The notes under the pieces: generated by a model
What the model saw: the letters and a program-made list of their open reading frames with translations, nothing else
What the model was told of the DNA's origin: nothing
Database searches by the model: none
Source: Hymenoscyphus infarciens
Lineage: Eukaryota; Ascomycota; Leotiomycetes; Helotiales; Helotiaceae
Length of the DNA stretch: 64,000 bases
NCBI GenBank assembly: GCA_001414345.1
Contig: LLCB01000007.1
Location: 1 to 64,000 of the forward strand
Direction: 5' to 3'
Program-made: the position numbers and the translations under genes
In this document: piece after piece, positions 37,602-49,375 of the stretch
Layout: each line of letters opens with the position of its first letter
Numbering within the stretch: position 1 is the stretch's first letter

Positions 37602-38399
37602 TCATGCAACCAACTCAACAACACCGCCAGCCTCTGTGATCTTTCGCTCTGCCTCCTTGCTGAACCATCTTGCGCGGACTACTAATGGGACTTCTGGGAT
37701 TCTGCCCTTGCCGAGAACCTTGGAGTATCCGAGTGGGAGGAGGTCGAGAACGGGAACGGTGTCTGTCTTCTTGCCGGCTAGGTATTCGTCGCGCTTCTCA
37801 GCAGGTACAAGGGACCAGAGCTGTTAAACCAGTTGGGTTAGCATTTCACTTCCACGGTAATCCAAGCCCCCTTCTCTCGTTTTGTTGTAGTCTCCAGTCT
37901 TCCAGTCTCTTCATTCACACACTCCCCTCATCCCAACCCACCATCTCGTCCCTCCAATGCGAAAACCAAAAGTAAAATCGACGTACCTTGTCCAAGTTGA
38001 TAACTGGCTTCCAGAAGTGGTTGCCTTGCTTGTGGAAGTATCGCATACCGACCTTTCCGAAGTAACCAGGATGGTATTTATCCAAGTTTGTTCTGTGGTG
38101 ATGCTGTCCACCAGCAAGACCTCTACCACCGGGATGCTTGCGGTGCTTTCCTACACGACCCTTTCCGGCGGAAACATGACCGCGGCTGTAAAAATTGACA
38201 TGTTAGCATATGTCCTTCTGACCTGCCGCTCCCCCCCGTTTCAATCGCTCGATCTGGTGTCGTATCGTCGTGTGTTCGAATTTTGACGCGAGAACCCTCG
38301 GCTTTGTCGACTTCCTCCTGGACGAGCGGAAACGGGGTTCTTCGAAAGGGAATGAAGGAGAACGTACTGCTTGCGGGTTTTGGAGAGGTGGGTAGGCAT
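37602..38399 (-). CDS. RPL28: 60S ribosomal protein uL15 (L28 / L27a)
   Basis: This is a cytosolic large-subunit ribosomal protein near the peptidyl-transferase region. Exons 38368-38399, 37987-38185 and 37602-37820 give 149 aa, the same length as yeast L28. The first exon is only 32 nt ([11 protein letters not shown], the last codon split), a typical ribosomal-protein gene layout with an early long intron. Clear family blocks are [20 protein letters not shown], then [46 protein letters not shown] and the terminal AGGVVELVA. Gln38, the residue whose replacement gives cycloheximide resistance in yeast, is present, so the sensitive form is predicted (family knowledge). Confidence 0.97.
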
Positions 38400-39494
38400 G
38401 ACTGGATCGCTATTGTATGGCGAGTCCTGAGGTGGTTTGTCGTTGACTTCAAAATCAACTTTTGGCGCAATATTGGATTTGTGCGGGCAAGCGAGCACAA
38501 TCTCGCGCTAACAACAACCCCTGCCACCTCTCTTTTTTCTGGAGCGATCACGGCCCGGCCGCGCGCTCGGGCCGACATCGCACCTGGCTCTTACACGTAC
38601 TTGACTTTCTCAAGTACTCGTACTACCAGGCATACTCCAATCAGAGAGCAAGCAATTCAACGGGGTTAAAAGTAAACTGACCCAATTATTTCCCTCCAGT
38701 CTCTTGGGCAGAGAACCGGGGGTTGAACTCATTATTTGAAGGCATTCGGAGCCTGGGTCTGAGGGAAGGAAGTAACGCAAGGTTCCCTACTCGTGCGAGC
38801 GCTATAGCTCACTCGATAATTGCTAGCTTATCACAACTCCCCCCAATTATTTCTTCCCGCTCACTTGATCAATGTTTAGCTTACTCGTAACCCTTTTTGG
38901 CCCCCAATATTTATACCTTACTGGTCAATTTATAGTTTACCTGCAATCCCAAAAATGATGTTTGGTTTACTCGATAATTGATAGCTTACCCATACTCTTT
39001 GAGTAAGCCAACAATCACGTTTGGAACATAAATAAATACGATTTTAGTGCCACTTTTATTTTGGAGTGCAATATTGAGGAAATGAATAGATGTAGTACCT
39101 AGGTAGGTAAGCCTAGCGCGTTGAAGTTAGGCTGAGAAAATGTATCGTCTTCAATCATTTGGACCAGAAAATATCAGGTTTGAATGCTCGGTAAAGTTGC
39201 CGAGTTTCCGATTGCTTCAGCCTTGTAAATATCCAACCAATAACATAATTCCGTTTACCCCAAGCTAGACACCCTCCAAGGGGCAAGGCTTATTAACGGT
39301 CAGACCATAACATCTAGACCCCCCCCCCCCCCCCCNACCCCCCCCCCCCCCCAAAAAACACAAACTCCGTACAACATCCCTCCTTTATCCGTCAAGTCAA
39401 GATAAGAATAAACTCCGTCAGCCTTCTACGCCAAGAAATAAACTCACACTACTTCCTCTCGAATGTTTCCAAGAAGTTGAAGCAGAACGGAACA
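38400..39494. other. Intergenic region with short repeats and a poly-C/N tract
   Basis: The promoter of uL15 is followed by a stretch at 38.8-39.0 kb in which words like ACTCGATAATTGMTAGCTTA occur twice (about 38813 and 38970), with further AGCTTACTCG / GTTTACTCG variants. A C-homopolymer of about 30 bases with one N and one A lies at about 39320-39352, in front of the OXR1 gene. The N marks an unresolved base, so the true tract length is uncertain. No gene is seen. Confidence 0.6.
39320..39352. repeat. Poly-C tract containing an ambiguous base
   Basis: Two C runs are interrupted by N and A, with a short A run after. Such homopolymers are mutable and hard to sequence; the N indicates an assembly weak point. 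Confidence 0.85.
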
Positions 39495-40563
39495 ATGAGT
39501 TACAGACACGACCAAACACCAACGTCATCCTCAGGGGCATCTACCCCCTCTGGTAACGGTGGCCTCTCCTCCTCATGGACCTTTCCTCAACCCATTTCGC
39601 ATGCCGTTGGCGGGCTGCTGCGGCGATTCTCCTCCGATCCTCCGCATAAAATCCAGTCTCCCTCATACTCTCCTCCCTTTGCGGCGTTAAATCAGAATGG
39701 CGAAGGGGTGGAAGGTGTTTACACGCCCCCATATCGAACAGCATCTCCGTTCCAACCACCACCTCTATACCCGGTGAATTTGTCCGGATACCAAGAGGGG
39801 ACACCGGAAAGTGCAAGGTTGTTGAGTAGGGCGTTGGCGGAAGAAATTAGGTTACTTGTTCCTCCGAGGTTACAACTAGTCGAGGAATGGAAGTTGGTTT
39901 ATTGTTTGGAAGAGGATGGTGTCAGTTTGGGGACGTTATACAAAAAGGCAGACGAACTACGGGGGTTGCGAAACGGGTTTGTTCTGGTTGTTAAAGATGG
40001 TGATGGTGGGGTAAGTTTATGCCAATTTCTCCCCTTCCTCATAAGGACTCAAGCTGACTTGGGGATTTGAATAGTTATTCGGTGCCTACTTAACAGAAGC
40101 CCCTCATCCTTCCCCTCATTATTTTGGAACAGGCGAATGTTTTCTCTGGCGAGCATCAATCCTCACTCCAGCATCTGCAGCTTTTGTCTCCACTCTCCCT
40201 CCTCCTCCATCCGCAGATACGACAAACACACAACGTACAACCACAATATCCGCTCCTCCTCTCTCCCCAGCGAATTTACTTTCCCCACCTCTCGCTTCCC
40301 CGAATCTCCCAACTGGTTCCTCAACACCCGAACGCTTACGATTTAAAGCATTTCCATACAGTGGCGTAAACGACTATTTGATGTTCTGCGAAACAGGCTT
40401 CCTAAGTGTAGGAGGCGGAGACGGACATTACGGACTATGGTTAGACGATAATTTCGAAAAGGGAATCAGTTCCTCATGTCCAACTTTTGGTAATGAGCCA
40501 CTGAGTGAGGAGGGACAGAAGTTTGAAATCGTGGGTGTGGAACTGTGGAGTGTGGGGAACTGA
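39495..40563 (+). CDS. OXR1: Oxidation resistance protein 1 homologue (TLDc domain)
   Basis: TLDc proteins protect against oxidative damage, and Oxr1 in yeast also promotes disassembly of the vacuolar V-ATPase. Exons 39495-40010 and 40075-40563 give 334 aa. An N-terminal Ser/Pro/Gly-rich disordered region of about 95 residues (with LLRRFSSDPPHK) precedes the TLDc domain. Domain features are ARLLSRALAEEIRLLVPPRL, WKLVYCLEEDGVSLGTLYKK, LVVKDGDGG across the intron, LFGAYLTEAPHPSPHYFGTG with ECFLWR, then a Pro/Ser/Thr-rich insert of about 50 residues. Conserved KAFPYSGVNDYLMFCETGFL, GGGDGHYGLWLDDNF and the C-terminal FEIVGVELWSVG follow. The start is the first Met giving this layout. Confidence 0.92.
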
Positions 40564-40850
40564 ACGCTTTCTTTGAGTCCGGGAATAGAATATGGGAGTA
40601 TAGTGGTTTGAAGATTGTGTGCTTGTACACGCACATGACTGGAGAAAAACAGGACATTTATGGTCTAGGTGGAACGCGATGTGGAATACATGATACCCTT
40701 TCAACGTTATTTTTGGTTTGTGCATTTGGGAGAGAAATCTAGATGGAGGTGCAAAAGGTATTGCGAGGTAGCAAAACTCATAGACAAAATTCTTGACGGA
40801 AATATTGAAATGTGCTATGCATATTCTTTCTGCAATTCAACTCTTAGAAA

Positions 40851-42277
40851 TTATTTCAATGGCTGACTTGGAAGGCGTGAACGCGGATCATATGACCATA
40901 CAACCAACAACTTATCATAAAAGCTTGTGCTGACAACAAGCCGCTCGTCCATGCTATCGATTTGGCCACCATTGCTACTCGTCAATCCCATCGGTTGGAC
41001 ATCACTAGCATAATTCATACTCTTATGCTCCGTCACGTAAGCCACCTCTGTAATCTTCCACTCCCCAGTGCCATCAAATTCCAATTCCAAGATTTTAGCA
41101 CCAGCATGCATACACGAAGCCAGGATTCTCCATTTGAGAGGGCTTTCAGCTCCCTTCGTAAGTTGATGCTCCTCCAGAAATTTCAACCTCCAGACACCAC
41201 CCCCAAGTTTGAGATCCGTGAGTGACCTCGCGGGATGTCCAGGAGGAACAGTATAAAGACGAATAGTATCATCATAACTCCCCGTAAGAAACATCCTACT
41301 CTCCACAAACGGGAGCGGAAGAATTGCAGTTATCCCCGCCTCGTGTCCTCTAACCCTTCCGGAATCTGTAAACTCTGCTTCTGCTGTTGTATCTTCATTC
41401 AAGGAATTGAGGTTTGCTGATGTGATTTCTAATTGTATGTCATCGCCACCTGTATAGACAAACTGGAGGGTTGGACAAACAGCAGCAATCCAAGCCTCAG
41501 CATCATGTCGATGAATAGGTAGTTCGTCATTCAGAATCTCAAAGCCATCAAACTCCCAGTTTTTGAATCTGATGAGGTGGATTTCGCCTGTGTTGAGGGT
41601 TGCTACTAGCATGGGGATTTGTGAGGGTTTGGTGGTGGGTACCCAGGTGATTGACAAAACGAGGATGTTGGGTGGGAAAACTTGGTGTGTTGTCATGTGT
41701 CTGATGCTCTTTCCAACAACATTGGATTCGCTTGCTTGGGCTGAGATAAGTCTGTAGAAAGAGATGCATCCTGTACTTGAGGCGACGGCAAAGATTTGGT
41801 GGTTGGGGATGAAATGGAGATCGAGTATGCCAGCAGGGTAGGGGAGCCTGTCGACGAGAGTCCTACTCAAGTCGTTAGGGAAGAACTAGCCACTAAGCCA
41901 TGAGGAGATGAAGGGAGATGAAGTAGAAAGTTATCAAAGTAAGAAAAAAAAGGGAATTTCCATGTCGCTTACAGTTTTTTGTCTCGGACATTGAAAAGAT
42001 TTAGACTCCCGTCTCGTTCTTGCGGCTTTGGGGGAGATGATAGCTTTTGGTCACCATCATCGTCCTCATCGGTAGCCACGAGCGCTGGCTCTGCAGAAGT
42101 AGATTCTTGTAAATGGTAGGTACCAACAACGAAATAGTGATTCAAAAGAACTTCTAGCGATTTCTCTGGAGGCACAAACTCGATGCAACTTGGCGGAAGA
42201 TCCAAGATGTCAGAACATATTCGTTGAATGTTTGTGCTATAGTAAGCAGCCCCATCTGCGATACCACTGGATGACAT
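40851..42277 (-). CDS. DPH7: Diphthine methyltransferase (DPH7 / RRT2), WD40
   Basis: DPH7 is a cytosolic WD40 protein that demethylates methylated diphthine on elongation factor 2, allowing the final amidation step to diphthamide. Exons 41973-42277 and 40851-41865 give 439 aa. The start MSSSGIADGA is the first Met in a frame leading to SCIEFVPPE and VGTYHLQE, the conserved first blade. Exon 2 holds the WD repeats: AGILDLHFIPNHQIFAVASS, the family marker YTGGDDIQLEI, GHEAGITAILPLPFVESRMF followed by TGSYDDTIRLYTV, GGGVWRLKF, and the closing VVSTSFYDKLLVVW. It lies head-to-head with the DUF1917 gene (351 bp apart) and converges with OXR1 with about 290 bp between stops. Confidence 0.9.
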
Positions 42278-42628
42278 TGTATTGTGAAGATTGCCTCGTA
42301 TAATGGCCTGTCGATTGCGGCGTTGCTGAAGAAGCAGGAGGAGATGTGACAACAAGGTCCGTGCGATGGGGATTTTTGACTTCCCCGCGAAAGCATCTTT
42401 CACTCTTACATCATAAAATACAGCATTGCCTAATTCTTAACGGGTTTCCAGATCTCGGAATTTCAATGTTTCACACGCCCAACTCCCCAAACTTTTTAGA
42501 GTCAAATTGAAGTACTGAGTCTATCAACGGCGCAAGCCGATTTCTAACGGTCGGTTATCTCGGCGGATCCCTGAGTTGGCTCTGTATCGCCCGTTTGACT
42601 TATCTTCAGACCGCATCACCACTTCACC

Positions 42629-43857
42629 ATGGCGAAGAAAGAGCGCGGAAATGGCATCAAGAATTCCCTCTCGGACACGGGCTATCTCTCAGACGAATCT
42701 GATTTCTACGGTAAACCCGGTCACTCAAAACTCCAATTCAAAGGGTTGACTGACTTGCAATACATCATCAGGTGACGAAGCAACCAAGCAAGAATTAGAA
42801 AATCGAGTCGAGGATTTCGACGTGCGGGAATGGGCGCAGAACCGTAGTCAATCTCTTAAGGAAATCGCTGATGCCAATCTGAAGTTGATGAAGGGCAAGA
42901 AAGAAGCGCAACTCTCCAATCCATATCAAGGCCTTTCTTATGCTCGCCAGTTAGAGGAGACCGCGGAGGTATTCTTGCAGCGCCTTCCTCCATCCAGGAC
43001 ACCGTTGAGCCAGGAAACACCGTGGATCTTCGTCGCCAACCCATTCCGAAAGGTCGAGAGGAAGATCAAAGAAGAAGATAAAGGTACTGACCTCGCGGTC
43101 GAGGGACCTCCGGACGATGAGAGCGAATGGAGCAAATTCGTTGTACGTGGTAACAAATTGTTGCAGAAGCTAAAAGTTGTGGAGAATGAAATAAACAAGG
43201 ATAATTTTGGTAAAGCCAAGGGTACAATTACCAAGAAAATCAACGTTGAGAGGGATAGGATTGTTGAGGAGATTCTTGATGCGGCTGTGAAGCTCCACTG
43301 CACGTCAGGAAAGGTAATCCGCTACCTCGCATTGTCCTTTTCTTGAGAATTCCGGCTGACGTTCATCATAGTGGATGCTCTTCTGTACTCCAGAGGAAGT
43401 CAATGAAGTTTGGGCCGTGGTAGCTCGCAATACAATCAACAACGACCTGGGAATTGCCGCCAAAGTTGCTCCTAACGACGGTGACCTCGAAAAGCAACGT
43501 TTGATGTGTATCTACACGAAAGATTTCTCTGACATGGAAGATGTGAACCGGGTCGTCCAAAAAATGAAGAGTCTAGGTCTTGTTGAGATTAAATCAAAAC
43601 CCATCTACTACAAATGCGGTATGTATTCTGTGAACACTCGTTAGCTGCTATTATACTGATAATACATAGATGCCTACACTTACCTGGGACTCAACTCTGG
43701 CAACGAGTACAACATTAAGGCCTCGCTATTCGATTCCCGTGACTTTTTGAAGAGCAAGGCACAAATGGCCAAGGGGGGAAAGAACGCAAAGATCAACAAC
43801 TTTTTCTCCAAGAAGAAGCAAACCAGTGATGGCTGGGAGCATATGGACTGTGAATAA
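42629..43857 (+). CDS. DUF1917 / BLES03 (UPF0696) family protein
   Basis: This belongs to the family containing human C11orf68; molecular function is unknown. Exons 42629-42710, 42772-43313, 43372-43618 and 43670-43857 give 352 aa. The domain is an IF4E-like fold in solved relatives (family knowledge). Visible markers are SQETPWIFVANPF, KWMLFCTPEEVNEVWAVVA, LGIAAKVAP, a hydrophobic strand MCIYTKDFSDMEDVNRVVQ, then LGLVEIKSKPIYYKCDAYTY. The last exon adds a basic tail with NAKINNFFSKKK, which resembles a PCNA-interacting PIP box (I-x-x-F-F then basic) although the usual Gln is Asn. The start MAKKERGNG is the first Met after the promoter gap. Confidence 0.85.
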
Positions 43858-44349
43858 TTGCTTGTTTTAGTTTGATACCCATTTGCCCAATTTGCTCATA
43901 CCCATATATCTTGCTGGGCGAGGTCAGAAAGCCAGATATTGGCATGTAAATAGACAGGCGCAATCACTTGCTGGGATTTAGGGAGTTGTGTAACAAGCGG
44001 TTGGGATCATTGGGCGTACAATACAATGCAATTATACCTACTTATTTGGCACGATTGCGCAAATGATCTTGGAACAATAAAAGAACCTAGTTCTAAATTA
44101 TCCTAATCTCGTTCACACAATATCTTTTGTTCTCCCAGCTTTTCTGAAATAATATTCTCAGACCTTGTGTTCACCGAGTCTTGACAAGTGCAAACAAACT
44201 GACACAGTATTCCTAGCCCCATAACATGTGAACTCGTAGGGTATATTCAAAGGACCCAGTATGCCAAATACAACGCCACTCAATGCCCACATGTCCCATG
44301 CAATGCCCTCTCTGCGCCGCCCAATGCAGTTCCACGCGATGCAACTAAA

Positions 44350-45108
44350 TCACAACATCCCACCATCCTCCTGCAACTCATTCGCCCCCATCATCTCTCC
44401 CACTCCCTTCAAATGCAACACCAACCTATAAGCACTGTTCCCATTCAAATAATACCGATGCAACTTCTTACTCCTTAGAAACCCCAGCCGTTCGTAAAGT
44501 TTCATCGCCGGAATGTTCGTCTCCTCCGTCTCCAGCACTACCTCGTCTGCGCCCCGTTCGATCATGGCATCTATGGCTTTTCGTACGAGGGTTGTTGCTA
44601 TACCGTGGTTTCGATAAGAGGAGGAGACTGCCAGCATAGCGATATAGCCCCGGAGTGTGGTGGGCGAGCTGTGCGAAGGAGGGGTATGGGGTTCGAGTTT
44701 GGAGATGATGACACCGATGAGTTTTGGGGATATGGGCGAGGAGTTGGGGGAGAGTGCCTGATTTTCCATGTCAGTCTGCCATCTTCATCCAAACATCCAT
44801 TCATCCAAGTCAAGTCAATTTCTGTATTCCCCGAGACTTCGGGAACCATGCTTCTCTCCTGGGAAAATTTGGACAGAGGAGCGAACCATAAAACATAGAT
44901 CCCCCCATTGATACAAGAAATATCGGTACACATAGATACTATACGGCTCGCTCAAATCCTTGGAGATGAGGGCGCGGATCGAGGGGAGGTATTGCTTTTC
45001 GTGGGCGTGCGAGTATTGGATGTACAGGAGTTCCGCAGGGAGGGGACGGCTCTTCTCTCGTGTGTTGCTTGACATTGTGGTAGAGGGAGCGATTGCTGTT
45101 TCTGCCAT
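44350..45108 (-). CDS. NAA30: NatC catalytic N-alpha-acetyltransferase (NAA30 / MAK3)
   Basis: NAA30 is the GNAT-fold subunit of NatC, which acetylates nascent proteins starting Met-Leu/Ile/Phe/Trp at the ribosome. Exons 44887-45108 and 44350-44757 give 209 aa. Seen: the N-terminal substrate region ([20 protein letters not shown] then LCFM), the intron, and a variable Ser/Pro-rich insert before [11 protein letters not shown]. The core [20 protein letters not shown] contains the acetyl-CoA pyrophosphate-loop motif R-x-x-G-x-A, followed by LVRKAIDAM and [20 protein letters not shown], then [16 protein letters not shown]. The donor of the intron is GTTCGC, weak but the only junction that keeps the family pattern CFM-A. 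The C terminus is short and acidic. Confidence 0.93.
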
Positions 45109-46878
45109 TATTAACGAGGAAGAATAGAGGGAGTATTCGTGGTGGTCGGTGAGGAAGCTGGGAGGATGTTGGTGATGTGGAGTGGTATTTATGTTGTGGG
45201 GTCATTTTCGGTGAACAAGCTGATTTCGGAGGCTTTCACATGCTACGATTTTTTGACACGCGAGGGGGGTGAGGGGCGGGGGGAACACCAGGAAGGGAGT
45301 CGGTCTTGGGAGAAACAATACTTGCTTTGATTTCTGTAATTGGTTCCCAAGGGTGATCGGTACCTTTTTCATTTATTTCATGTACTGTGCCCAATTGATT
45401 CATTGAGCCTATACAGGAAACCCCCAGCATGACCCCGCCATTTTCATGAGGCTATTGGAGAAGCGGCACAGCATACTGCTGAAGCGGCAGTAATTAAATA
45501 ACCGGCGGTAGAACGTTCAAGTACAGTTGTAAAAAACTTGGATTAATAGTCACAATTTAGTATTTACTGCCACTATCAATGTCCATGGCGAGTCACCCTC
45601 CAACAAAAAGCGTTATTCTGAGATCCACAAATTCTGCTCTAGCAAATAGACTAACGGGTAGGTTGAACGAGGGATGTATTATCTACGAACATTTCCAAGT
45701 ATGTTATCTTTGTCGCTGTCTACAGCCGTAAGTGGGACTTACTCTAAACCTATAGTTCCTCTATTACTCTATCCAAATTGCCGTTGCTAGCAAATTAGAC
45801 ATGAATCTCTTGCGTAATTCTTTTTTACATCAATCATTTCTGCCTCGGAATTTATAACAGTGGAAGTTTCAAGTTTCACTGAGAGGACATCGCCTGAACA
45901 ACGGCATCAATTCCAGCATGAAGTCCTGATGTAGAATCTCTCAGATTCTCACTATTGTAAGTTCCTTCGTTGAGCTGGGTGCGGCAAATGTTTGAAGGCA
46001 TTCCACTCAAACTAAGTTGGTTATCTACTAAGCAACCCTGGAATTAGCTAGGTGCTGTCTAACGTGCAGGACCACACAGAGGGCGCTAGATTCGCTTAAA
46101 TGACGAGATACATCAAGACTCGAGACAACAGCAACCTCAAAAAATTATACGGTCCACCAGTCTCCAAAATTAAAAACAAGCACAACACCTAGATTATAAG
46201 CCCAAAAAAATAGCAAAAAGGTTCAGCCCGGTGTCGAGTGCCTACATCCTTTGTCGTATCGTGCGCCTATCGATCCTCTCGAGATTCATTAAGTTGACCT
46301 GAACTGTACCAGCCGGACAGCCGCCCCTAATGTTCCCATGGAAGCAAACCTGCTTAATTTGAATACATGTAGCAAAAGTATTTGTGGGGTGGGGATTGAT
46401 ATTTAGTGCCTGATTGGTGGGCTGTCCGTCAATTATAGCGTATATCGTTAAGCGAGTCTGGGTTTGGTTGGTTCTCGTGCCTCCCAGAGCACAGGCCATT
46501 ACTAGGGATCTCAAGGGGGTTCAAACTTTGAACACACTCGAGCGATGCTCAATATATCAAGAACCGTTTCTTCGTTCGTAAGAGTAATAAAAACACCGAA
46601 GAAAACAACACCGTTCAAGTGTTCGTAGTCGGTTTTATTTCATTCTTTATGAGTAACGTCACTATTTAAAACGTAATTTGTTGAATTGGCGCAAGAGCAC
46701 TAGCTTTCCAAAGCCGTCAGAAAAAAAATCAAGCCATTCCTCCCCCTCCATCATTATAATACACCAGTAAGACCAAACCTGAATTCAACCTGCAACCCTC
46801 AACACGCCTCTCAAAACTCAAAATCTCCCTACGGAAAAATACACAAAAACCAACACAAGAAATCCAATTCTTAACATT
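45109..46878. other. Intergenic; possible decayed inverted-repeat element at 45.4-45.6 kb
   Basis: About 1.8 kb. Near 45478 AGCGGCAGTAATT is mirrored by TTTACTGCCACTATC near 45563. The outer right arm (ATGTCCATGGCGAGTCACC) resembles the arms of the 62849-63099 element, so a diverged relative may lie at about 45425-45605. A 90-codon frame at 46242-46514 on minus shows no recognisable feature. No gene is called. Confidence 0.4.
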
Positions 46879-47181
46879 ATGCCACTTCCGGAACTGCTAT
46901 CAACTATACTCTTCGCCCTCCTCATCCCTCTTGTCATCTCTCTCATCATCGTCACATGGAGACTAGACGACTTCCCTCCGGGTGGACAACCCAATTCTAC
47001 CAACACCCCTGCAGACTTTGAGGTAGCGACTCAATGCCCCCAGTGCAACTGCATTACGTCTCATCGTGTGCACAATGCTCAAGGAAATTTGGGAGCCGGG
47101 AGTCAGCAACACGCCCCGGTTGAGTGGGGGGTCTGGTTGTTTGGATATGCGCTTTTGGGGTATGAGGTGGTGGCTGTGTAG
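46879..47181 (+). CDS. Small single-pass membrane protein, hypothetical
   Basis: A single-exon frame of 100 aa not recognised as a known family. Residues 5-27 are a strong hydrophobic helix (LLSTILFALLIPLVISLIIV), followed by a charged WRLDDFPPG, a Thr/Asn-rich link, and a four-residue-spaced cysteine motif CPQCNC with a nearby His (SHRVH), which might bind metal. The C-terminal 20 residues are again moderately hydrophobic (WGVWLFGYALLGYEVVAV). Codon usage and the coherent topology favour a real gene; lack of a family and the shortness argue against certainty. It is followed after about 290 bp by the 3' end of the GH93 gene. Confidence 0.45.
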   Translation: MPLPELLSTILFALLIPLVISLIIVTWRLDDFPPGGQPNSTNTPADFEVATQCPQCNCITSHRVHNAQGNLGAGSQQHAPVEWGVWLFGYALLGYEVVAV

Positions 47182-47471
47182 CTGATATTTCCCATAAACT
47201 TAGAGGGAAAGTCAGACTTTGAGGTTTTGAGGATATTGGGTGTGTGCTGATGTTTTGAGATGTATGGTGATTGTTACTGTGGAGGACAAAACCATATTTT
47301 TTGTTTTCTTTTCTTGCCCAGTTTCGTGATTACTCTAAGCTCCTCGGATTGTTATACTAAGAGTGTTTAGAAAACGAGGTATCTGAATTAACACAAATTA
47401 CAAAGTAAACCAGATGTAAGCAGTTATAAGTCTTTATTTTATTTCCACGGCTTGTCTACCACATCTCCCCC

Positions 47472-48705
47472 TTATTTTGGCAAATCCATCACACTCACAG
47501 TGACTTTATTCGTAGTGCTTGGAGGCAAAACACCAGCTCCCATCACCAGAAGATGGTTAGGGTTACTCTTCAGCGCTCTCACATGACGACTATACGCTGC
47601 ATTCTCAGGAGTTGCCACCGTCTTCCATGCACCAACGTCACCCAGGGCACGATTGATGAAAACCTGGCTATTGCTGCCCGAGCTAACAATGATTGTTCCA
47701 TTTGGTCCTCCGACTGGTGAAAATGTGATGGTTGGCGAGCCTTTTGGTTGAATGCCATCACTTGAGATGAGCGGATACCCAGTCGAATTGGCGAAGTTGA
47801 GAGGGCTGTCATTGATACGGTAATATACTGGAAAGTTGTATCCAGTTTCAGAGGTCGGACCCCCTCCATACTCGTAAGTCATCATATACTTTTTGTTTGG
47901 CAATTGAGTGATTGTTGTCATTCCCGGTCGTGCAGTGTAAGTCGAATAGGCAACATCCTCGACATCAGGACCCCAATGGAGAATATCCTTGGAGACTGTG
48001 TGAACCAGTTTCTGGCCGTACAAAGGATCGCGCTGATCCGAGTAGTAAAGCACAATCTTTCCCTTGTATGCCATTAGGAAAGGTTCCCAAATAGCAGGAA
48101 CACCATTATCTGGAATCGCCGCTCCCCCCGTTGCAACATGCGAGACAAACTTCCAGCTATGTCCGTTATCTTCACTTGCGTAGACATCGATCTTGGTGAC
48201 GCTCAAGTCGGTGGGAATGGAATTGCCGGCGCAGAGAATGGTTCCAGCCTTAAAGCGTCCAATATCGTGAGGAAGGCGATAGAGTACTGACCGAAGAGTG
48301 TTATTTTTATAGCTGCAAGTAACGATTCATCTTGCTTACCTGGTTGATAACGAAGACCAAAGTTGTTGACTGTATCTTGAACACGTGAGATTTCCTTCCA
48401 TGACGCTCCACCATCAGCACTCCTGTAGATGGGGAAGTAAACTTTAGGTGGCTCGGGAGAGTAGTTTTCCTAAAAACAATCAGTTCAATTCGTTACTAGT
48501 GCGAGGAAAATATATTTACCCAGGTTGCGAGAAGGACACCATCGTCTAACTCAACTGTGCGAGCATAAAGAACTCGTGGGTCGGTGTAATTCGCGCCAGG
48601 AACAAATATCGTGTTTTGAGAAAAGGTCGAGAAAGGAGCTATCGCACTAGGTGCTGCAATAGCCACTCCGAGAAACAGAGCGACGGCTGGAAGACTGAAA
48701 CGCAT
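47472..48705 (-). CDS. Secreted exo-alpha-1,5-L-arabinanase, GH93
   Basis: GH93 enzymes release arabinobiose from the non-reducing end of pectin side-chain arabinan, acting outside the cell on plant wall. Exons 48520-48705, 48340-48469 and 47472-48286 give 376 aa. A signal peptide is evident (MRFSLPAVALFLGVAIAAPS). The six-bladed sialidase-like propeller shows SRVLYARTVELDDGVLLATW-type start (here TDPRVLYARTVELDDG), ENYSPEPP, YRSADGGASW (Asp-box), AGTILCAGNSIP, ASEDNGHSWKFVS (Asp-box), AIWEPFLMAYKGKIVLYYSD and ARPGMTTITQLPNKKYMMTY. These match the family order. No carbohydrate-binding module is present. It points to a plant-associated or litter-degrading lifestyle. It is divergent from the peroxiredoxin gene, with 670 bp between starts. 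Confidence 0.9.
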
Positions 48706-49375
48706 GATGAGGTGGGTGTTTAGAGTTTCTTTCCAATGCTTCTTTTAAGAAAAGAAGGATATCATGAGCTTTATAGCGACTTACTTGAAATTTGTAACAT
48801 TGCCACTTGACCAGGTTGATTCTCTTGACAGGCTTGGACTGTGGGGATGACGGGGGTCAACAAGTCAATAGGAGCAATGGGGACCCCGCAAGTCTTCCAA
48901 CCCTGTCTCTATATGACCCCATTCCCCGCGAAGGAGACAACAAAAGTGATAATAGCGCCGGAAAAATGTTTACCTCAACCAAAGTGGTGATGCCCGGCCC
49001 GCAAATGGATCTCAGGCACAGAGGCGCCCCAATCGGAACCTGCCGCTTATATTTTGACAGAGCACCCCTAGTCCTATATGCAGATTAAAGACGATATTTC
49101 ACCCATCTTTACGGGTTTAAGTGAGCCGAGGCCCAAGGTTGGTTCGCGGTAGCTGGGTGAGCTGGGTGAGCTGGGTACAGGAGTGTAAGCAAGCCCCAAA
49201 ATTGAGATGAAATAGATGAGACGGAAAAACCCAAGACAAACTGTCGGGTCGGTTGTCGGAAGAAAAGTCGGTTGAATTGGCCAATCAGGGAAGTGGAAGT
49301 TTCAGGGGTGAGATCGACCTCACCTCAACACCACCAAACAAACAACCCCACCTTAAAACGACGACAACCAACAAA
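48706..49375. promoter_or_regulatory. Divergent GH93/peroxiredoxin intergenic region
   Basis: 670 bp hold both promoters. A short tandem of about 10 bp, (AGCTGGGTG)n with three copies, lies at about 49151-49178. No clear TATA box or known regulator site was identified. Confidence 0.5.
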
